A stretch of DNA of 64,000 nt from Gambelia wislizenii (Eukaryota > Chordata > Lepidosauria > Squamata > Crotaphytidae): contig JAUMIR010000005.1 in the NCBI GenBank assembly GCA_030847615.1, forward strand, positions 170,590,596 through 170,654,595, read 5' to 3'. Both the position numbers and the translations under genes were made by a program. Under the pieces are notes generated by a model that was not told the origin of the DNA, made no database searches, and worked only from the letters and a program-made list of their open reading frames with translations. Positions 51,401 through 57,420 of this stretch are shown piece after piece. Every line of letters starts with the position of its first letter. Position 1 is the first letter of the stretch.

Positions 51401-51700
51401 GTCATTTTGGCTTCCGTGCACTGGTTTTCGTCAATGGGAGGTGTGCACTTTTTGTTATCCAAATGTGGTCCAGTTGATACTTCCTCCACTGATGGATAAG
51501 GTTTGAGGTCTTTTGTGAGTTGGTATAGGGCGTTTACTGCTCCTAAATAGACCGTCCCTGTTTCGTGATTCACTGTCAGGTGGCTCAGTTCTGTCTTACT
51601 CTGGAATGAATCCCAGTTCTTAGGTCTTAATCCACAGGTAACACAAGAATAGCTCAGAATGCTCAGTGTCCAAATCCATACAGCCATTTCTGTGCAATAC
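13046..51700 (-). CDS. PLXNB2: PLXNB2-like plexin gene, 11 exons of the N-terminal half (overview)
   Basis: Plexins are single-pass receptors for semaphorins; class-B members signal through an intracellular GAP domain and Rho GEFs. Coding exons on the minus strand are 50596-51687, 49742-49924, 48131-48253, 45273-45373, 37125-37251, 30668-30818, 27940-28051, 26951-27053, 25461-25562, 19029-19121 and 13046-13127. They sum to 2,269 bases (756 codons plus one base) with no stop, and every exon junction keeps frame across AG/GT introns. Domain order seen: signal peptide, sema, PSI, IPT-like segment, second PSI, following extracellular segment. Motifs such as [19 protein letters not shown] and [12 protein letters not shown] match plexin-B2 better than B1, B3 or class A as I remember them. 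Third PSI, IPTs, membrane helix and GAP exons are not in the window. The residue match to mammalian PLXNB2 looks moderate, so a PLXNB2 paralog is possible. Confidence 0.93.
14035..14499 (+). repeat. Left LTR of copia element
   Basis: 465 bp, TGTTGG...CCAACA. It contains a TATA-like TATATAAG near 14130 that could start retroelement transcription. Preceded by target duplication GATTT. Confidence 0.9.
14503..14516 (+). other. Copia primer-binding site (initiator-Met half-tRNA)
   Basis: GGTTATGGGCCCAG starts four bases after the LTR. It is the exact reverse complement of the anticodon-arm stretch CTGGGCCCATAACC of eukaryotic initiator-Met tRNA. Copia elements typically prime from an internal fragment of this tRNA rather than its 3' end. 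Confidence 0.85.
14655..15182 (+). pseudogene. Copia gag remnant
   Basis: Starts with [18 protein letters not shown], the N-terminal pattern of copia gag (UBN2-type). One in-frame TGA lies near 14724, then the frame is open to 15182. Later [14 protein letters not shown] and [11 protein letters not shown] fit the same family. It would form the particle coat; the stop and the absence of downstream RT make it non-functional. Confidence 0.8.
15240..15720 (+). pseudogene. Copia nucleocapsid zinc knuckle and protease remnant
   Basis: A CCHC knuckle [14 protein letters not shown] is encoded at 15300-15341. About 130 bases further, [12 protein letters not shown] stands where copia protease has its DSGA-x-H active site, so the site is altered. 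Stop codons separate the pieces. Confidence 0.75.
15748..16317 (+). pseudogene. Copia pre-integrase and integrase core remnant, first part
   Basis: [15 protein letters not shown] is the HRxLGH pre-integrase zinc motif. GDLARPF and [16 protein letters not shown] are the first integrase catalytic block. [16 protein letters not shown] then GIQH is the second, with E where the catalytic D is normally seen. Frames shift near 15980 and 16165. The domain is cut at about 16317 by a CR1 insertion. Confidence 0.82.
16317..17248 (-). mobile_element. CR1 LINE, 5'-truncated, nested in copia integrase
   Basis: An open frame from 17195 to 16410 (261 codons) encodes the C-terminal RT part: [65 protein letters not shown]. 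The 3' tail is a run of TCATAGAA units at 16317-16347, typical of CR1. Copia integrase reads up to GIQH on one side and resumes at [11 protein letters not shown] on the other, so this LINE came later. The frame is intact for 261 codons, which points to a fairly recent copy, but the 5' end and most of the RT are absent. Confidence 0.92.
17250..17640 (+). pseudogene. Copia integrase C-terminal remnant
   Basis: Reads [19 protein letters not shown], then after stops [32 protein letters not shown] and [16 protein letters not shown]. These are the QNGxAER, TPYE.W...P...LRVFG and FVGYS...YR blocks of copia integrase. It follows directly after the CR1 insertion. Confidence 0.8.
17641..18010 (+). pseudogene. 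Copia integrase-RT linker
   Basis: An open stretch of 120 codons (17647-18009), acidic and rich in N, V and S, with no recognisable motif. In copia polyproteins a variable linker of this kind sits between integrase and RT. The RT that should follow is not there. Confidence 0.55.
18090..18267 (+). pseudogene. Copia RNase H C-terminal remnant
   Basis: Reads [20 protein letters not shown], then [18 protein letters not shown] to a stop at 18266-18268. [10 protein letters not shown] is the hallmark end of copia RNase H. The joint with the linker near 18010-18090 shows that the RT (including its YxDD box) and most of RNase H were deleted, roughly 1.2-1.5 kb by comparison with usual element length. 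Confidence 0.85.
18283..18314 (+). repeat. 32-bp near-copy of plexin exon 10 inside copia 3' region
   Basis: 31 of 32 bases equal those at 19061-19092, inside plexin exon 10. The one difference (T here, C in the exon) is synonymous if read in the plexin frame (GAA against GAG). The bases around it do not match, so the similarity is confined to this block. It lies between the end of the RNase H remnant and the polypurine tract. Confidence 0.85.
18411..18422 (+). other. Copia polypurine tract
   Basis: TTTTGGAGGGGAT directly before the right LTR, the expected plus-strand primer position. Confidence 0.75.
18423..18887 (+). repeat. Right LTR of copia element
   Basis: 465 bp, TGTTGG...CCAACA, the same length as the left LTR. 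Followed by target duplication GATTT. Confidence 0.9.
19029..19121 (-). CDS. PLXNB2: Plexin-B2-like coding exon 10
   Basis: 31 codons, phase 0 at both ends; acceptor CTTTTATAG and donor GTAAAT. It encodes [20 protein letters not shown], then [11 protein letters not shown]. The right LTR of a copia element ends only 141 bases from its donor. A 32-base stretch of this exon (19061-19092) recurs with one mismatch inside that copia element at 18283-18314. Confidence 0.9.
19990..20125 (-). mobile_element. Degenerate tRNA-SINE fragment
   Basis: TTATTCTCACAACTGTGAATAGG, then a degraded AAGCAAGGATTTGAACTCAGACC line like the body and box-B region of the SINE at 22310. Old and low identity. Confidence 0.4.
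22310..22565 (-). mobile_element. tRNA-derived SINE fragment, second type
   Basis: CTGTGAGGTAGGTTTAGGCT, AATGAGCTTCATATG and GGTCTCCCAATATCCT (plus strand) are the body and head of a MIR-like or tRNA SINE of reptiles. Family assignment from memory. Confidence 0.5.
25461..25562 (-). CDS. PLXNB2: Plexin-B2-like coding exon 9
   Basis: 34 codons, phase 0 at both ends; acceptor TATCTCCTAG and donor GTAAAT. It encodes [19 protein letters not shown] and [11 protein letters not shown]. The CP.FL.P...IPM...T.V.F.GKNLD pattern is that of PLXNB2 after PSI2. Confidence 0.94.
26951..27053 (-). CDS. PLXNB2: Plexin-B2-like coding exon 8, second PSI domain
   Basis: One base plus 34 codons, phase 0 exit; acceptor CATGCAG and donor GTAATA. 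It encodes [14 protein letters not shown], then [17 protein letters not shown]. The C..C...RW.CQWD pattern matches the PLXNB2 second PSI. Reading straight through the acceptor gives a longer false open frame that continues into the intron. Confidence 0.94.
27940..28051 (-). CDS. PLXNB2: Plexin-B2-like coding exon 7, into second PSI
   Basis: Two bases, 36 codons, two bases; acceptor TTTTTTGCAG and donor GTAAGTG. It encodes [20 protein letters not shown], then [11 protein letters not shown]. The YPFYDC motif is conserved in plexin-B2 just before the second PSI. Confidence 0.92.
29395..29577 (+). mobile_element. L2-like LINE 3' end
   Basis: AT-rich 3' untranslated sequence with TTTTAACTGTG, GGATGCTTTGAGTCCC and a tail of AAAC/AATA repeats. 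Similar tails at 29735 and 39380. Confidence 0.5.
29578..29615 (+). mobile_element. CR1 3'-tail fragment
   Basis: CTTCCAACTCTATAATTCTATGATTCTATGA is the extreme CR1 3' end with its TTCTATGA units, here on the plus strand. Confidence 0.75.
29735..29804 (+). mobile_element. L2-like LINE or SINE tail with (AAAT)n
   Basis: TAAGCTGCTCTGATAGCC, AGAGCGGGGTATAAATAAAT: the usual tail of L2-mobilised reptile repeats. Confidence 0.55.
29807..30182. mobile_element. Tigger/pogo-like DNA element
   Basis: Left end CAGTAAGACCCCTTTATC and inverted right end TAGTATGACCCCCTTATC match at about 15 of 18 positions, flanked by TA. No transposase. Shares the block GGTCCTCCAGTG...CTATGGTATGTTT with 41663-41890. Confidence 0.65.
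30668..30818 (-). CDS. PLXNB2: Plexin-B2-like coding exon 6, first IPT-like segment
   Basis: 50 codons plus one base; acceptor GTGATTCCAG and donor GTAAAG. It encodes [19 protein letters not shown], then [13 protein letters not shown]. The LPxLxExDEL.C pattern and the ICPPP position match the segment after PSI1 in PLXNB2. Confidence 0.9.
32117..32599. mobile_element. PIF/Harbinger-like MITE C
   Basis: 483 bp between TAA (32114-32116) and TAA (32600-32602). Ends GGGCTCATCTATA and, inverted, GGGCTTATCTACA. Inside is an inverted pair around CATGTGACCAAGGCCCCC / GCCTTGGTCACATG. Related to the element at 59130-60104. Confidence 0.75.
33015..33275. repeat. Cluster of TTTTCTGTGCAGAAAA palindromes
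   Basis: Variants of this palindrome occur near 33025, 33067, 33126 and 33252, separated by AT-rich DNA. They suggest a degenerate tandem or foldback element; no gene is visible. Confidence 0.45.
33636..33702 (+). repeat. Short tandem repeat with GTGTAGTAGA units
   Basis: Four GTGTAGTAGA copies, two followed by AAAAG and two adjoining ATTCCA, about 67 bp. Confidence 0.75.
34671..34760. repeat. Short palindromic repeat, second copy
   Basis: CCTCCAGATATTTTTGGATT ... AGTCCAAAAGTATCTGCAGG, inverted arms related to 9084-9153. Confidence 0.6.
34918..35152 (+). mobile_element. 5S rRNA-derived SINE (SINE3 type), copy 1
   Basis: GGAATCTAAGCAGGTTCAGC, CTGGTTAGTACTTGG, GGGAGACCACCAATGAATACC, GTGCTGTAGGCT-like: the second half of 5S rRNA, including the internal promoter region, then a body ending AAATTCATGGGGTCACTATA and a CA tail. 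Second copy at 37918. Confidence 0.88.
35268..35402. repeat. Reptile SINE-like body fragment
   Basis: GTCAAGTCAGCTTTGACTTA, TGGCAACCCTATGAATGAGA, ...GCTGTGACTTCCTTGATTTA. This resembles a squamate interspersed repeat I recall; no head visible. Confidence 0.45.
35727..35885. mobile_element. Foldback repeat with TTTCGCCTGCATCTGTGGC
   Basis: Outer arms AGATTTTCCTTTG and CAAAGGAAAATCT are exact inverses; inner arms GGCTGTGAGGC.. TGTTCTGGAATAGTTTCTTTC and GAAAGAAACTATTTCAGAACA also pair. A non-coding hairpin element common in squamates by memory. Confidence 0.65.
37125..37251 (-). CDS. PLXNB2: Plexin-B2-like coding exon 5, end of PSI1 and linker
   Basis: One base plus 42 codons; acceptor CTTCTTTCAG and donor GTAAATG. 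It encodes [18 protein letters not shown] and [14 protein letters not shown]. The last segment matches the PQNMSR linker before the first IPT-like region of PLXNB2. Confidence 0.93.
37654..37770. repeat. Short palindromic repeat, third copy
   Basis: TAGACTGCAACTCCCACTGG ... GCAAGTTGCAGTCTAATATC inverted arms. Confidence 0.6.
37918..38150 (+). mobile_element. 5S rRNA-derived SINE, copy 2
   Basis: GTCTGATCTTAGAAACCAAG, CAGGGTCAGCCCTGGTTAGT, ACTTGGATAGGAGACC, ATACCAGGTGCTGTAGGCT follow 5S rRNA closely. Body and CA-rich tail equal those of copy 1. Confidence 0.9.
38151..40099. other. Plexin intron 4, middle
   Basis: AT-rich, an L2-like tail at 39380. Near 39690 and 39910 the line GAACTGTTCCAGCA(C/T)CTTC TGCAA occurs twice, 220 bases apart, possibly the 5' part of the LINE at 40100. 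Confidence 0.4.
39380..39470 (+). mobile_element. L2-like 3' end
   Basis: TCAGCTGCTCTGGGAGTTTT, GCAGGGTATACATGCCCTAAAT: tail shared in pattern with 29735. Confidence 0.45.
40100..41310 (+). mobile_element. L2/CR1-group LINE remnant with internal deletion
   Basis: Endonuclease leftovers ([31 protein letters not shown]) run directly into RT blocks: [100 protein letters not shown] replaces the usual YADD. Stops and shifts break it near 40780 and 40870; the coding remnant fades into [12 protein letters not shown] sequence by 41300. Confidence 0.85.
41315..41441 (-). mobile_element. CR1 RT fragment
   Basis: On the minus strand [20 protein letters not shown], then [16 protein letters not shown]: the FADD catalytic box and following block. 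Abuts the plus-strand LINE remnant. It covers a part of the RT upstream of that kept in 16317-17248. Confidence 0.9.
41663..41890. mobile_element. Tigger/pogo-like fragment
   Basis: Begins TACAGGCTACCCCTCATATC and shares GGTCCTCCAGTGCAACTCTA and TGGTATGTTTG with 29807-30182. The right end is not clear. Confidence 0.5.
43181..43301. mobile_element. Palindromic mini-element, copy 2
   Basis: CTAAATCCAACTGTTGGTCC ... AGCAACTAGATTTAG with inner GAATCAATGGAACTT / CCCAATGGG. The cleanest of three copies. Confidence 0.7.
43468..43700 (-). mobile_element. tRNA-derived SINE
   Basis: TTTCTGACTTATGGCAACCC, GAGAGGGTTTGCTTTTGCC, GTGACTTGCCCAAGGTCGCC, GGGTTTCCATGGC and a head with ATTCGAATCCTG (inverted box B), ending in AAAACCATCACACCATGATGG. 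Full-length or nearly so, with a G tract at 43548. Confidence 0.85.
44117..44325 (+). mobile_element. tRNA-derived SINE
   Basis: Head AGCCAATGTGGCATAGTTGT (A box) and AGACCAGGGTTCAAATCC (B box), then GCCATGAAAACACACTGGG and CTCTCAGCCCCAGAGG. Same family as 43468, opposite orientation. Confidence 0.87.
45273..45373 (-). CDS. PLXNB2: Plexin-B2-like coding exon 4, first PSI domain
   Basis: 33 codons plus two bases; acceptor TTTTACTAG and donor GTAAGT. It encodes VFRLPVQEC, then a cysteine-rich PSI knot ending in [11 protein letters not shown]. The DPYCGWC core is diagnostic for the plexin-semaphorin-integrin fold that follows the sema propeller. The split AA base pair joins the first base of the next exon to give lysine. 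Confidence 0.96.
45374..48130. other. Plexin intron 3
   Basis: 2.8 kb of AT-rich DNA with no repeat or gene I recognise, except a weak palindromic-repeat trace near 47278 (GGCCCTCCAGATATTG). Confidence 0.45.
48131..48253 (-). CDS. PLXNB2: Plexin-B2-like coding exon 3, end of sema domain
   Basis: 41 codons, phase 0 at both ends; acceptor ATGTACTTCAG and donor GTAAAAT. It encodes [18 protein letters not shown], then [19 protein letters not shown]. The RDLVL...LY.MT..KV pattern closes the plexin-B sema propeller. Confidence 0.93.
48401..48436. repeat. (CA)n microsatellite
   Basis: About 17 CA units with one TA interruption, 147 bases upstream of plexin exon 3. Confidence 0.95.
49281..49412. 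mobile_element. Palindromic mini-element, copy 3
   Basis: CTAAATCCAATTGCTAGCTG ... GCACTAGATGCAG, with the inner AATGAATCAATGGAACTTAC block shared with copy 2. The right end is eroded. Confidence 0.6.
49742..49924 (-). CDS. PLXNB2: Plexin-B2-like coding exon 2, sema domain
   Basis: 61 codons, phase 0 at both ends; acceptor TTTCTTAG and donor GTAATG. It encodes [17 protein letters not shown], then NLTAVTF and [11 protein letters not shown], the last sema blades. [12 protein letters not shown] and [10 protein letters not shown] are strong plexin-B2 signatures. Confidence 0.95.
50596..51700 (-). CDS. PLXNB2: Plexin-B2-like exon with start codon: signal peptide and most of sema domain
   Basis: Coding 51687 down to 50596 (364 codons). 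Residues 1 to about 19 form a hydrophobic signal peptide after MAVWIW. The rest is the seven-bladed sema propeller that binds semaphorin outside the cell. Seen: [46 protein letters not shown] and a late EKCY...DVFYKPF stretch; paired cysteines and several N-glycosylation sequons (NRT, NGS, NQS) are present. The exon opens with acceptor TTATCTCTCAG next to base 51700 and 13 untranslated bases, so an upstream non-coding exon exists. The donor is GTAATG just below 50596, phase 0. The start is chosen because it precedes a clear signal peptide and LRP.K.W. FQS, which aligns with the mature PLXNB2 N-terminus. A single uninterrupted 1.1-kb first coding exon is typical of this gene. Confidence 0.95.
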
Positions 51701-52379
51701 CTGAGAGATAAAGAGAGAGATATTACAGACCAACTGAAATAAAATAAATACTAGCTGTACCCAGCGTAACATACACTATTAAAAAACTCCCCAAAATGCC
51801 CAGAAGACCTCACAACAACCCTCTAAGGTACGTCGGTGGATTTTTAAATCCCTCCTCCCCCTTCTCAGCGTTTCACACTTTCCCCAGAATTGCTGAGGGT
51901 GACTCGCTCTGTTGCACTGCCACCACCGTGGCTGCCTGTTGACTGCATGGGTCCCATTGCAGACGGCCCACTGCTACCACCAGTTGACTGTCTGGGTCCC
52001 TGGGCCGCAGACTGAGTGGCAGGAGTGGATTCTGAAGTGGAGAATTTCCATGTTGGTGGTGATTGGTTGGGTATGTTTCCTGAGCAGCCAATCAGCACAC
52101 TGAGAAAGGCAACATACCCAATAGTTTTATATATATATATATAGATCCTATAAAGAAGATGTCACTTAAAAGAGGTAATTCAAGGAGAGGCTGCCCCAAT
52201 ATAGAATGTACTGAAAGTTTCAACTGTAAGCCATAATACAGCAATTTATCAAGGCCCAGAGCCAATGGGCATTCCATATGATGCAGCTGACAAAATGATT
52301 ACTTTTCATCCACCTTGTCTGGTGTTAGATTTTGCTCCAAGCTGAGCTTGTTCCCTCCCAAATGTGTAGGATACACTAA
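51701..52379. other. Upstream stretch next to plexin start exon
   Basis: A pyrimidine-rich splice acceptor borders 51700. The rest holds a degraded repeat with CTCACAACAACCCTCTAAGGT (51807) and a CA/TA stretch at 52127. No 5' non-coding exon or CpG island is recognisable here. Confidence 0.4.
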
Positions 52380-53010
52380 GGGGTTGTCTAGATGGTAAAA
52401 ATACTCCTCATAGAAATTTGAGGAAAATAACTTTTCTTTCAACGAGAAGCGAACAAGATTTGGAAGGAGGGGGGGCCAAAAACCTCATATGCTGTGTAGG
52501 ATTAGCCCTTGTGGCATTTCCCAAAGTTTTTAAAATAATGTGTGGAAATGCACATTACTGCTCATTTGGACAACAGATTCACATTGCAGTGCATTCTCGG
52601 CAAGGGTGGAAGTGGAAAGTGATTGGTCGGTCATGCGCAGGGGGCAGGTTTGCTAGCAATGAAGTGGCCAGAAGTGCCATTTTGGATTTTCCCATTGTTG
52701 ATCGTGCACTTTTTTGCTACTCTGAGGCAACCAAACAGCATTTTTAAGCAGAAGGTTGCACTTGCACACCTTTGATTTACAGTTTAAAAAATTACTATGC
52801 AGCAGGGACAACTTGTTGAGAATAATAACACAAGTAATTCACTCTTGGCCACCACCCTGATTCGCAGGCATGGCTGTGTGTGTACTTCAAACATGGATAG
52901 CTTCACATGCCAGCAATTTTGCTAAAGGACCTTGGAGACAAATGAACACTGCTGTGAATTTGCGTTAATGCGCAGCAACCCACATTATGTCTTGTCATCT
53001 AGTCAAGCCC
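52380..53010. mobile_element. PIF/Harbinger-like MITE D
   Basis: 631 bp. Left end GGGGTTGTCTAGATGGTAA, inverted right end GGGCTTGACTAGATGACAA, 15 of 19 identical. Flanks TAA (left) and TAT (right). Co-linear with the second copy at 54027-54647 through blocks such as CACATTACTGCTCATTTGGACAAC / GCATTCCTGCTCATTAGGACAAC and CTTTGATTTACA / CTTGGATTTACA. Confidence 0.75.
52618..52650 (+). promoter_or_regulatory. CCAAT / GC-rich module in MITE D
   Basis: GTGATTGGTCGGTCATGCGC, then AGGGGGCAGG; same order and spacing as in element A and MITE E. Confidence 0.3.
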
Positions 53011-54026
53011 TATACAAACACGAGGTAGGGCAGAACCAGGGGGAAAAAAAGAAAAGAAAGAAAAATGGAGACAGGAGGTAGAAGTTACTTTCCAACTGCA
53101 AAGTCATGAAATCATCTCCAGGGCTGCTATTTTAACTACTGTCTATATTTATTACCTGACATTCTAACACAGTGCATTTCTCAAGGAAGCTTACAGCAGT
53201 TTTTTTTAAATGAAGCAATTTACCTCATCCTAATTTCTTAAAGCAACAATATAAAATTACCAGCAAAAAGACCAATAGGTTATAAGGTATTATTACTGTG
53301 TCTCTTTAGACTGACAACAAATGGAGTACTGTTTAAAGGATAAGTTTCTTAAATTACTATGGATGTTAATATAGATCACAGTAAGATTTAAAGTTTTCAT
53401 TATTAAACAAAATAACTGTGGAAATGTTTAGAATGTTACTTTTGAGTAAAGATCAAGAAAATACAGTAATCTCTGTTCACACTCTTTCTTACGTATGTTA
53501 ATCACAGGAATACTAAGTCCTCTTTCGAACAGCTGCATTCAGAACAGAATAGAAACCTTTTGCCTATGGAACTTCTCAAAACCAGCATCAGTGAGCTTCT
53601 CTAGGTTATAGATACAGCTTGTGAAAAAAGGAGAGTTTTGTTCCCTTGGCCTCATAATTGTCAATTAGGCATTTGGTGGCTGGGAACAGAACTATCTAAT
53701 ATAAAAAAAAGAGGGCTGCCATAGAAAATGTCAACCCTAACTCCACCTCTCTCTCTCTCTGCATCTCTAAAATGAAGTACAATATCAGCATACTGAAGTA
53801 CTGCTATCATATTGCAATTTCCCCCCACTAATGGCAGCTAGCTCATTTTGTAACTAGACAATTACATGAGGAAGGGAAGGGAAACTTTACAGAGTATGAA
53901 AACATGACACAGGGCTGCTTTTTTCTGTGTTTCTTATAAAGTGCAATTTCTGCTGTTAGCATTCTGCATGGAATTGTTGATACTTTTTTTCCTGATACCA
54001 TCAACTCAACACACACAGATCTTTCT

Positions 54027-54647
54027 GAGCAGTTGTCTTAACAGTAAAAATACTCCCTATAGAATTCAAGGAGAATACCTTTTGTCTAAATGGGATCCCA
54101 TAGTGATTTGCTGCATTCGGAAGAAGGGGGGGGATGACATATACTGCACAGGAAAAGCCTTTGTGGCTTTTCCTGAAGTTTTTAAAAACTTCAGGAAATG
54201 TGCATTCCTGCTCATTAGGACAACCAAGGACAGCGAGGCAAGGACAGAAGTGGATTGCTGATTGGTTGGATATGCATGGGGGCGGAGCCTGCCAGTAACA
54301 AAGTGTTCAGAACCTCCATGTTGAATGTTCATGGTAGTGATCATGCACTGAAGCAACGAAACAGGTTTTTTTTAAAGCTTGTTAAGAGGAAGGTCACACT
54401 TCTGCACCTTGGATTTACACTTTTTAAAAAATACTGTTAGGTGGCAGCATCGTGGGGAGAATAAAAACGCGAGTAATATACTCACACCCACCATCTTGAT
54501 TTGCAGGCATGACCATGTGAACATCAAACACAGATAGTTTCACATACCTGTGATCTTGCCAAAACCCTGTGGAGACAAATGCCTGGTGCTGTGAATTGGC
54601 GTTACTGCACACCAACCCACATTTTGTTGCCTCATATAGACAAGCCC
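54027..54647. mobile_element. PIF/Harbinger-like MITE E
   Basis: About 620 bp, second copy of MITE D. The right end CTCATATAGACAAGCCC is followed by TTA; the left end is eroded (AGTTGTCTTAACAGTAAAAA). No transposase. Confidence 0.72.
54255..54295 (+). promoter_or_regulatory. CCAAT / GC-box module in MITE E
   Basis: GCTGATTGGTTGGATATGCA, then GGGGGCGGAGCC. This is the best-preserved GC box of the three modules. Confidence 0.33.
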
Positions 54648-55635
54648 TTAGAAACTCCACACATCTTTCTTAGGAAAAAAAAATCATTCATTCAACCCAG
54701 TAACTGACTGGTGGAATGGGGGCTGGATAAAATATTATTTTCTATTCCTCAGGTGTTAAAAAAGATTTTTTTTTTAAAAAAAACTATATGCTCAGCATTT
54801 CTTTTTATGAAAGTTACTTTGAGGAATTCCCTCACAAAAGACTAATGATTTCACAGCTATGTAATTAATTCCGTACAAAAATAAAATGTATGTGGTTTAA
54901 AATTCTAAGTCTTTCCCTTCAACCTTTCCTTCTAAGAATCAGGGCCAAATGAGATATGATGATGGCAGATAAATAAGATGACTGGGGATATTTAAATGTA
55001 AAATGTCCTCAACCATACAAGGGGTTATGATTTGGGGTGGTGGTGGAAGATGGAGCATATAGATGAGTAAAAACGGTACACTCCTATCTGGGATGGTTGT
55101 CCTCTTCCACCACGTGTATCTCTTCAGGGTGCCATTTACATGATGAAAATGTAGTGGGAAGAATTTGTGTCGAACCTTGGTAGTTTACACTACATCGGGT
55201 CGGGTACGTGATTTTTGGAAGGGGGGCCACCTTTTATCCCTCAACCTGCGGGACTTCCAGTCCTGCGGTTTGTGCCGGTTTTTAAAGAAGTCACTGGAGG
55301 ATTCGGAAAATCGGAAATGTAAACAGCCCATGACAAGCTATCTCGGTACTAGGGGATGACCGGAAATGGTGACTGGGGGTGGGCTTAGAGATCAGCAACC
55401 AGAAAAGGAGGGGTCAGTCACCCATTCAACAGATCCAGCCTCACCAGCTGAAAACAAAGGCATCTCTTCCAGCTGCACGTAGGTTTGTGTGTGCGTGCGT
55501 GTACTCAATCACATTTTTTAAATGGATTTCTACACTGCAAACCCTTCAGCTTTAACCTCTTCCTCACCTGCATGTTACAAAGAGATCGTGGTGGGCAAAG
55601 GGTCGTCCATTCATTCCCTGCCTGGATTCCCTCTC

Positions 55636-55756
55636 TGGGTCTGAACGGATAATCAAACATTCATCACCCCCCCCCAAGGCACAGTAAAATATCCCAGCGT
55701 CTGAGCAAATGAACACACTTTCATCCCCCCCCCCCACAAAGCACAGTAAAAAAAAG
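55636..55756. repeat. Two-copy tandem repeat with C tracts
   Basis: Units of about 60 bp: GTCTGA(A/G)C, AAACATTCATC or ACTTTCATC, a 9-12-base C tract, then GCACAGTAAA. Confidence 0.75.
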
Positions 55757-55762
55757 CCAACC

Positions 55763-56245
55763 AAAATGCCTTGTGTGACACTGGCTTGAAATCTTCACTC
55801 TGCAGCTGCCTCTGCTTTAAGGGTTAACATTTTACAGAGACAAGGGTAATCACAAGCCTCTCCCCACCCCCACTCGGCTTGATTTCAAAAGGAAAGCACA
55901 GGGTTTAACCATGATCATTCTTGCCTCCTTCCAGCATCTGGGTCTTTCAAAATGCCTTCTGTGTCACTGATTTGAAATCTTCACTCCGCAGCTGCCTCTG
56001 CTTTAAGGGTTAACATTTTACAGAGACAAGGGCAATCACAAGCCTCCCCCCCACACTTAGCTTGATTTCAAAAGGAAAAGCACAGGGTTTAATCATTCCT
56101 GCATCTGAGCGAAAGATCACATTCTGGGTCTTTCAAAATGCCTTCTGTGTCAATGGCTTGAAAACTCACTCCACAACTGCCTCTGCTTAAAGGGTTAACA
56201 TTTTTAAGAGACAGGACAAACACAAGCCTCTGTCCCCTCTTCTCC
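55763..56245. repeat. Three-copy 186-bp tandem repeat
   Basis: Unit starts AAAATGCCTT at 55763, 55949 and 56135, giving exact 186-base periods. Shared blocks: CTGCCTCTGCTTTAAGGGTT, AACATTTTACAGAGACAAGG, TTGATTTCAAAAGGAAA, GCACAGGGTTTAA. The third unit is incomplete. Confidence 0.92.
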
Positions 56246-57049
56246 CCCCCCCAGCCAGCCAATAGCATCGCTCGTGGCGCGGAACTCTAAAGGAAGTACG
56301 TCACCAAGGTTGTGAAAACACGAGTAATCGCATCCTTGATTGACAGCCAAAATAATAATAATATCCCGGTAGGCTAAACATGTGTAAACAGCAAAAGCAC
56401 GTGATATAAGAGTGCGAGACCAATAAAAAGAAACTGAACTTCTGTAGTGTAAATATCAATCACGGGATCTTCCAGGATTTCCTAAAGAGTGACAAAAATC
56501 ATCTAAACAGCATGGGACGAATACGGGATCAGGAAGTCACGGTAAGCCCCGCAACAAAAATTGCCGTGTAACTGACACCCAGGAGTGCCACACATGGAGT
56601 GATGAGGAAGCAAGAGGAAACCCACTTAGCCAGCCAGATAAGCTGAATCAACCCTGGTGATCAATGGGGTGACAGATGTCACAGCCAGGTCTCCTCTCAT
56701 AGGAGGGATATAGATGTGGGGAAACGACCCTTTCCTACTCCGGTGGCTTACCTTCCCAGCTTCTCTTCTCAAAGCTAAAGGAACTACTGGTATCAGAGAC
56801 CCAATTGGTAGGGAAGTGTCCAGAGAGAAAATGCCATGGAATAAAAAATTAAGGGCAGGTCTACCTACTGTCCCTTTGAACTTCTGCTTTCAAAACTGGA
56901 CCTCACTTGATGGGGGAATGTTTACACATAACACTCAGAGAACATATTGTGTCACCCTTAGATTTTGGTCACAGCAAAATATAAAAATTAAAATGGAAAA
57001 GATGAGTCTCTGGGCCACACATTTTAATTTCTATCAGGTGGTACAAAGT

Positions 57050-57420
57050 AAATGTCTCATATCTGTTTCCAAAACTGCACACATAACTATTTGTTTTCTG
57101 CACCAGTTACAACCATTCTTGGACAGATATAAACTTGCCCCAGTGGCCCTTGTGCTCATTCATGCATTGGTAACCATAAGACTAGATCAGTGCAACATGT
57201 TCTGTGTAGGGTTGCTGGTGAGATTGGTCCAGAACTGTGGCAAAATCCAGTAAACAAGTTGATGCGTGGAACACCTTATCACTAATGTGTAACACTCTGA
57301 CTGCATGGAGTTAACACTTGCTGCCTATACATTTTCAGGGCAGATGTAAGGTCTTGGTACTAGTGTACAAAGCCCTAAACATTGGAAACACACCTTTGTC
57401 CCATAAAATCAAACTGCTGG
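57050..57420 (+). mobile_element. L2-type LINE fragment
   Basis: Reads VSKTAHITICFLHQLQPFL, VLIHALVTIRLDQCNMF and, in shifted frames, VLVYKALNIG. It aligns in pattern with the same domain at 9906-10230. It sits at the end of a 179-codon open stretch (56714-57253) whose first half I do not recognise. Confidence 0.75.

Larger units (their letters stand above)
55125..56582. mobile_element. TIR DNA element F with internal tandem repeats
   Basis: Left end CAGGGTGCCATTTACATG; inverted right end CTGGGTGTCAGTTACACG; 13 of 18 positions agree. About 1.45 kb, no transposase frame. It holds a 2-copy repeat at 55636-55756 and a 3-copy 186-bp repeat at 55763-56245. AAAACACGAGTAATC near 56326 resembles AAAACGCGAGTAATA in MITE E, so the families may be related. 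Confidence 0.6.

Noticed and set aside
56714..57253. 179-codon open frame that could be a gene
   Set aside because: Its second half is a broken L2 LINE C-terminal domain; the first half has no recognisable content.
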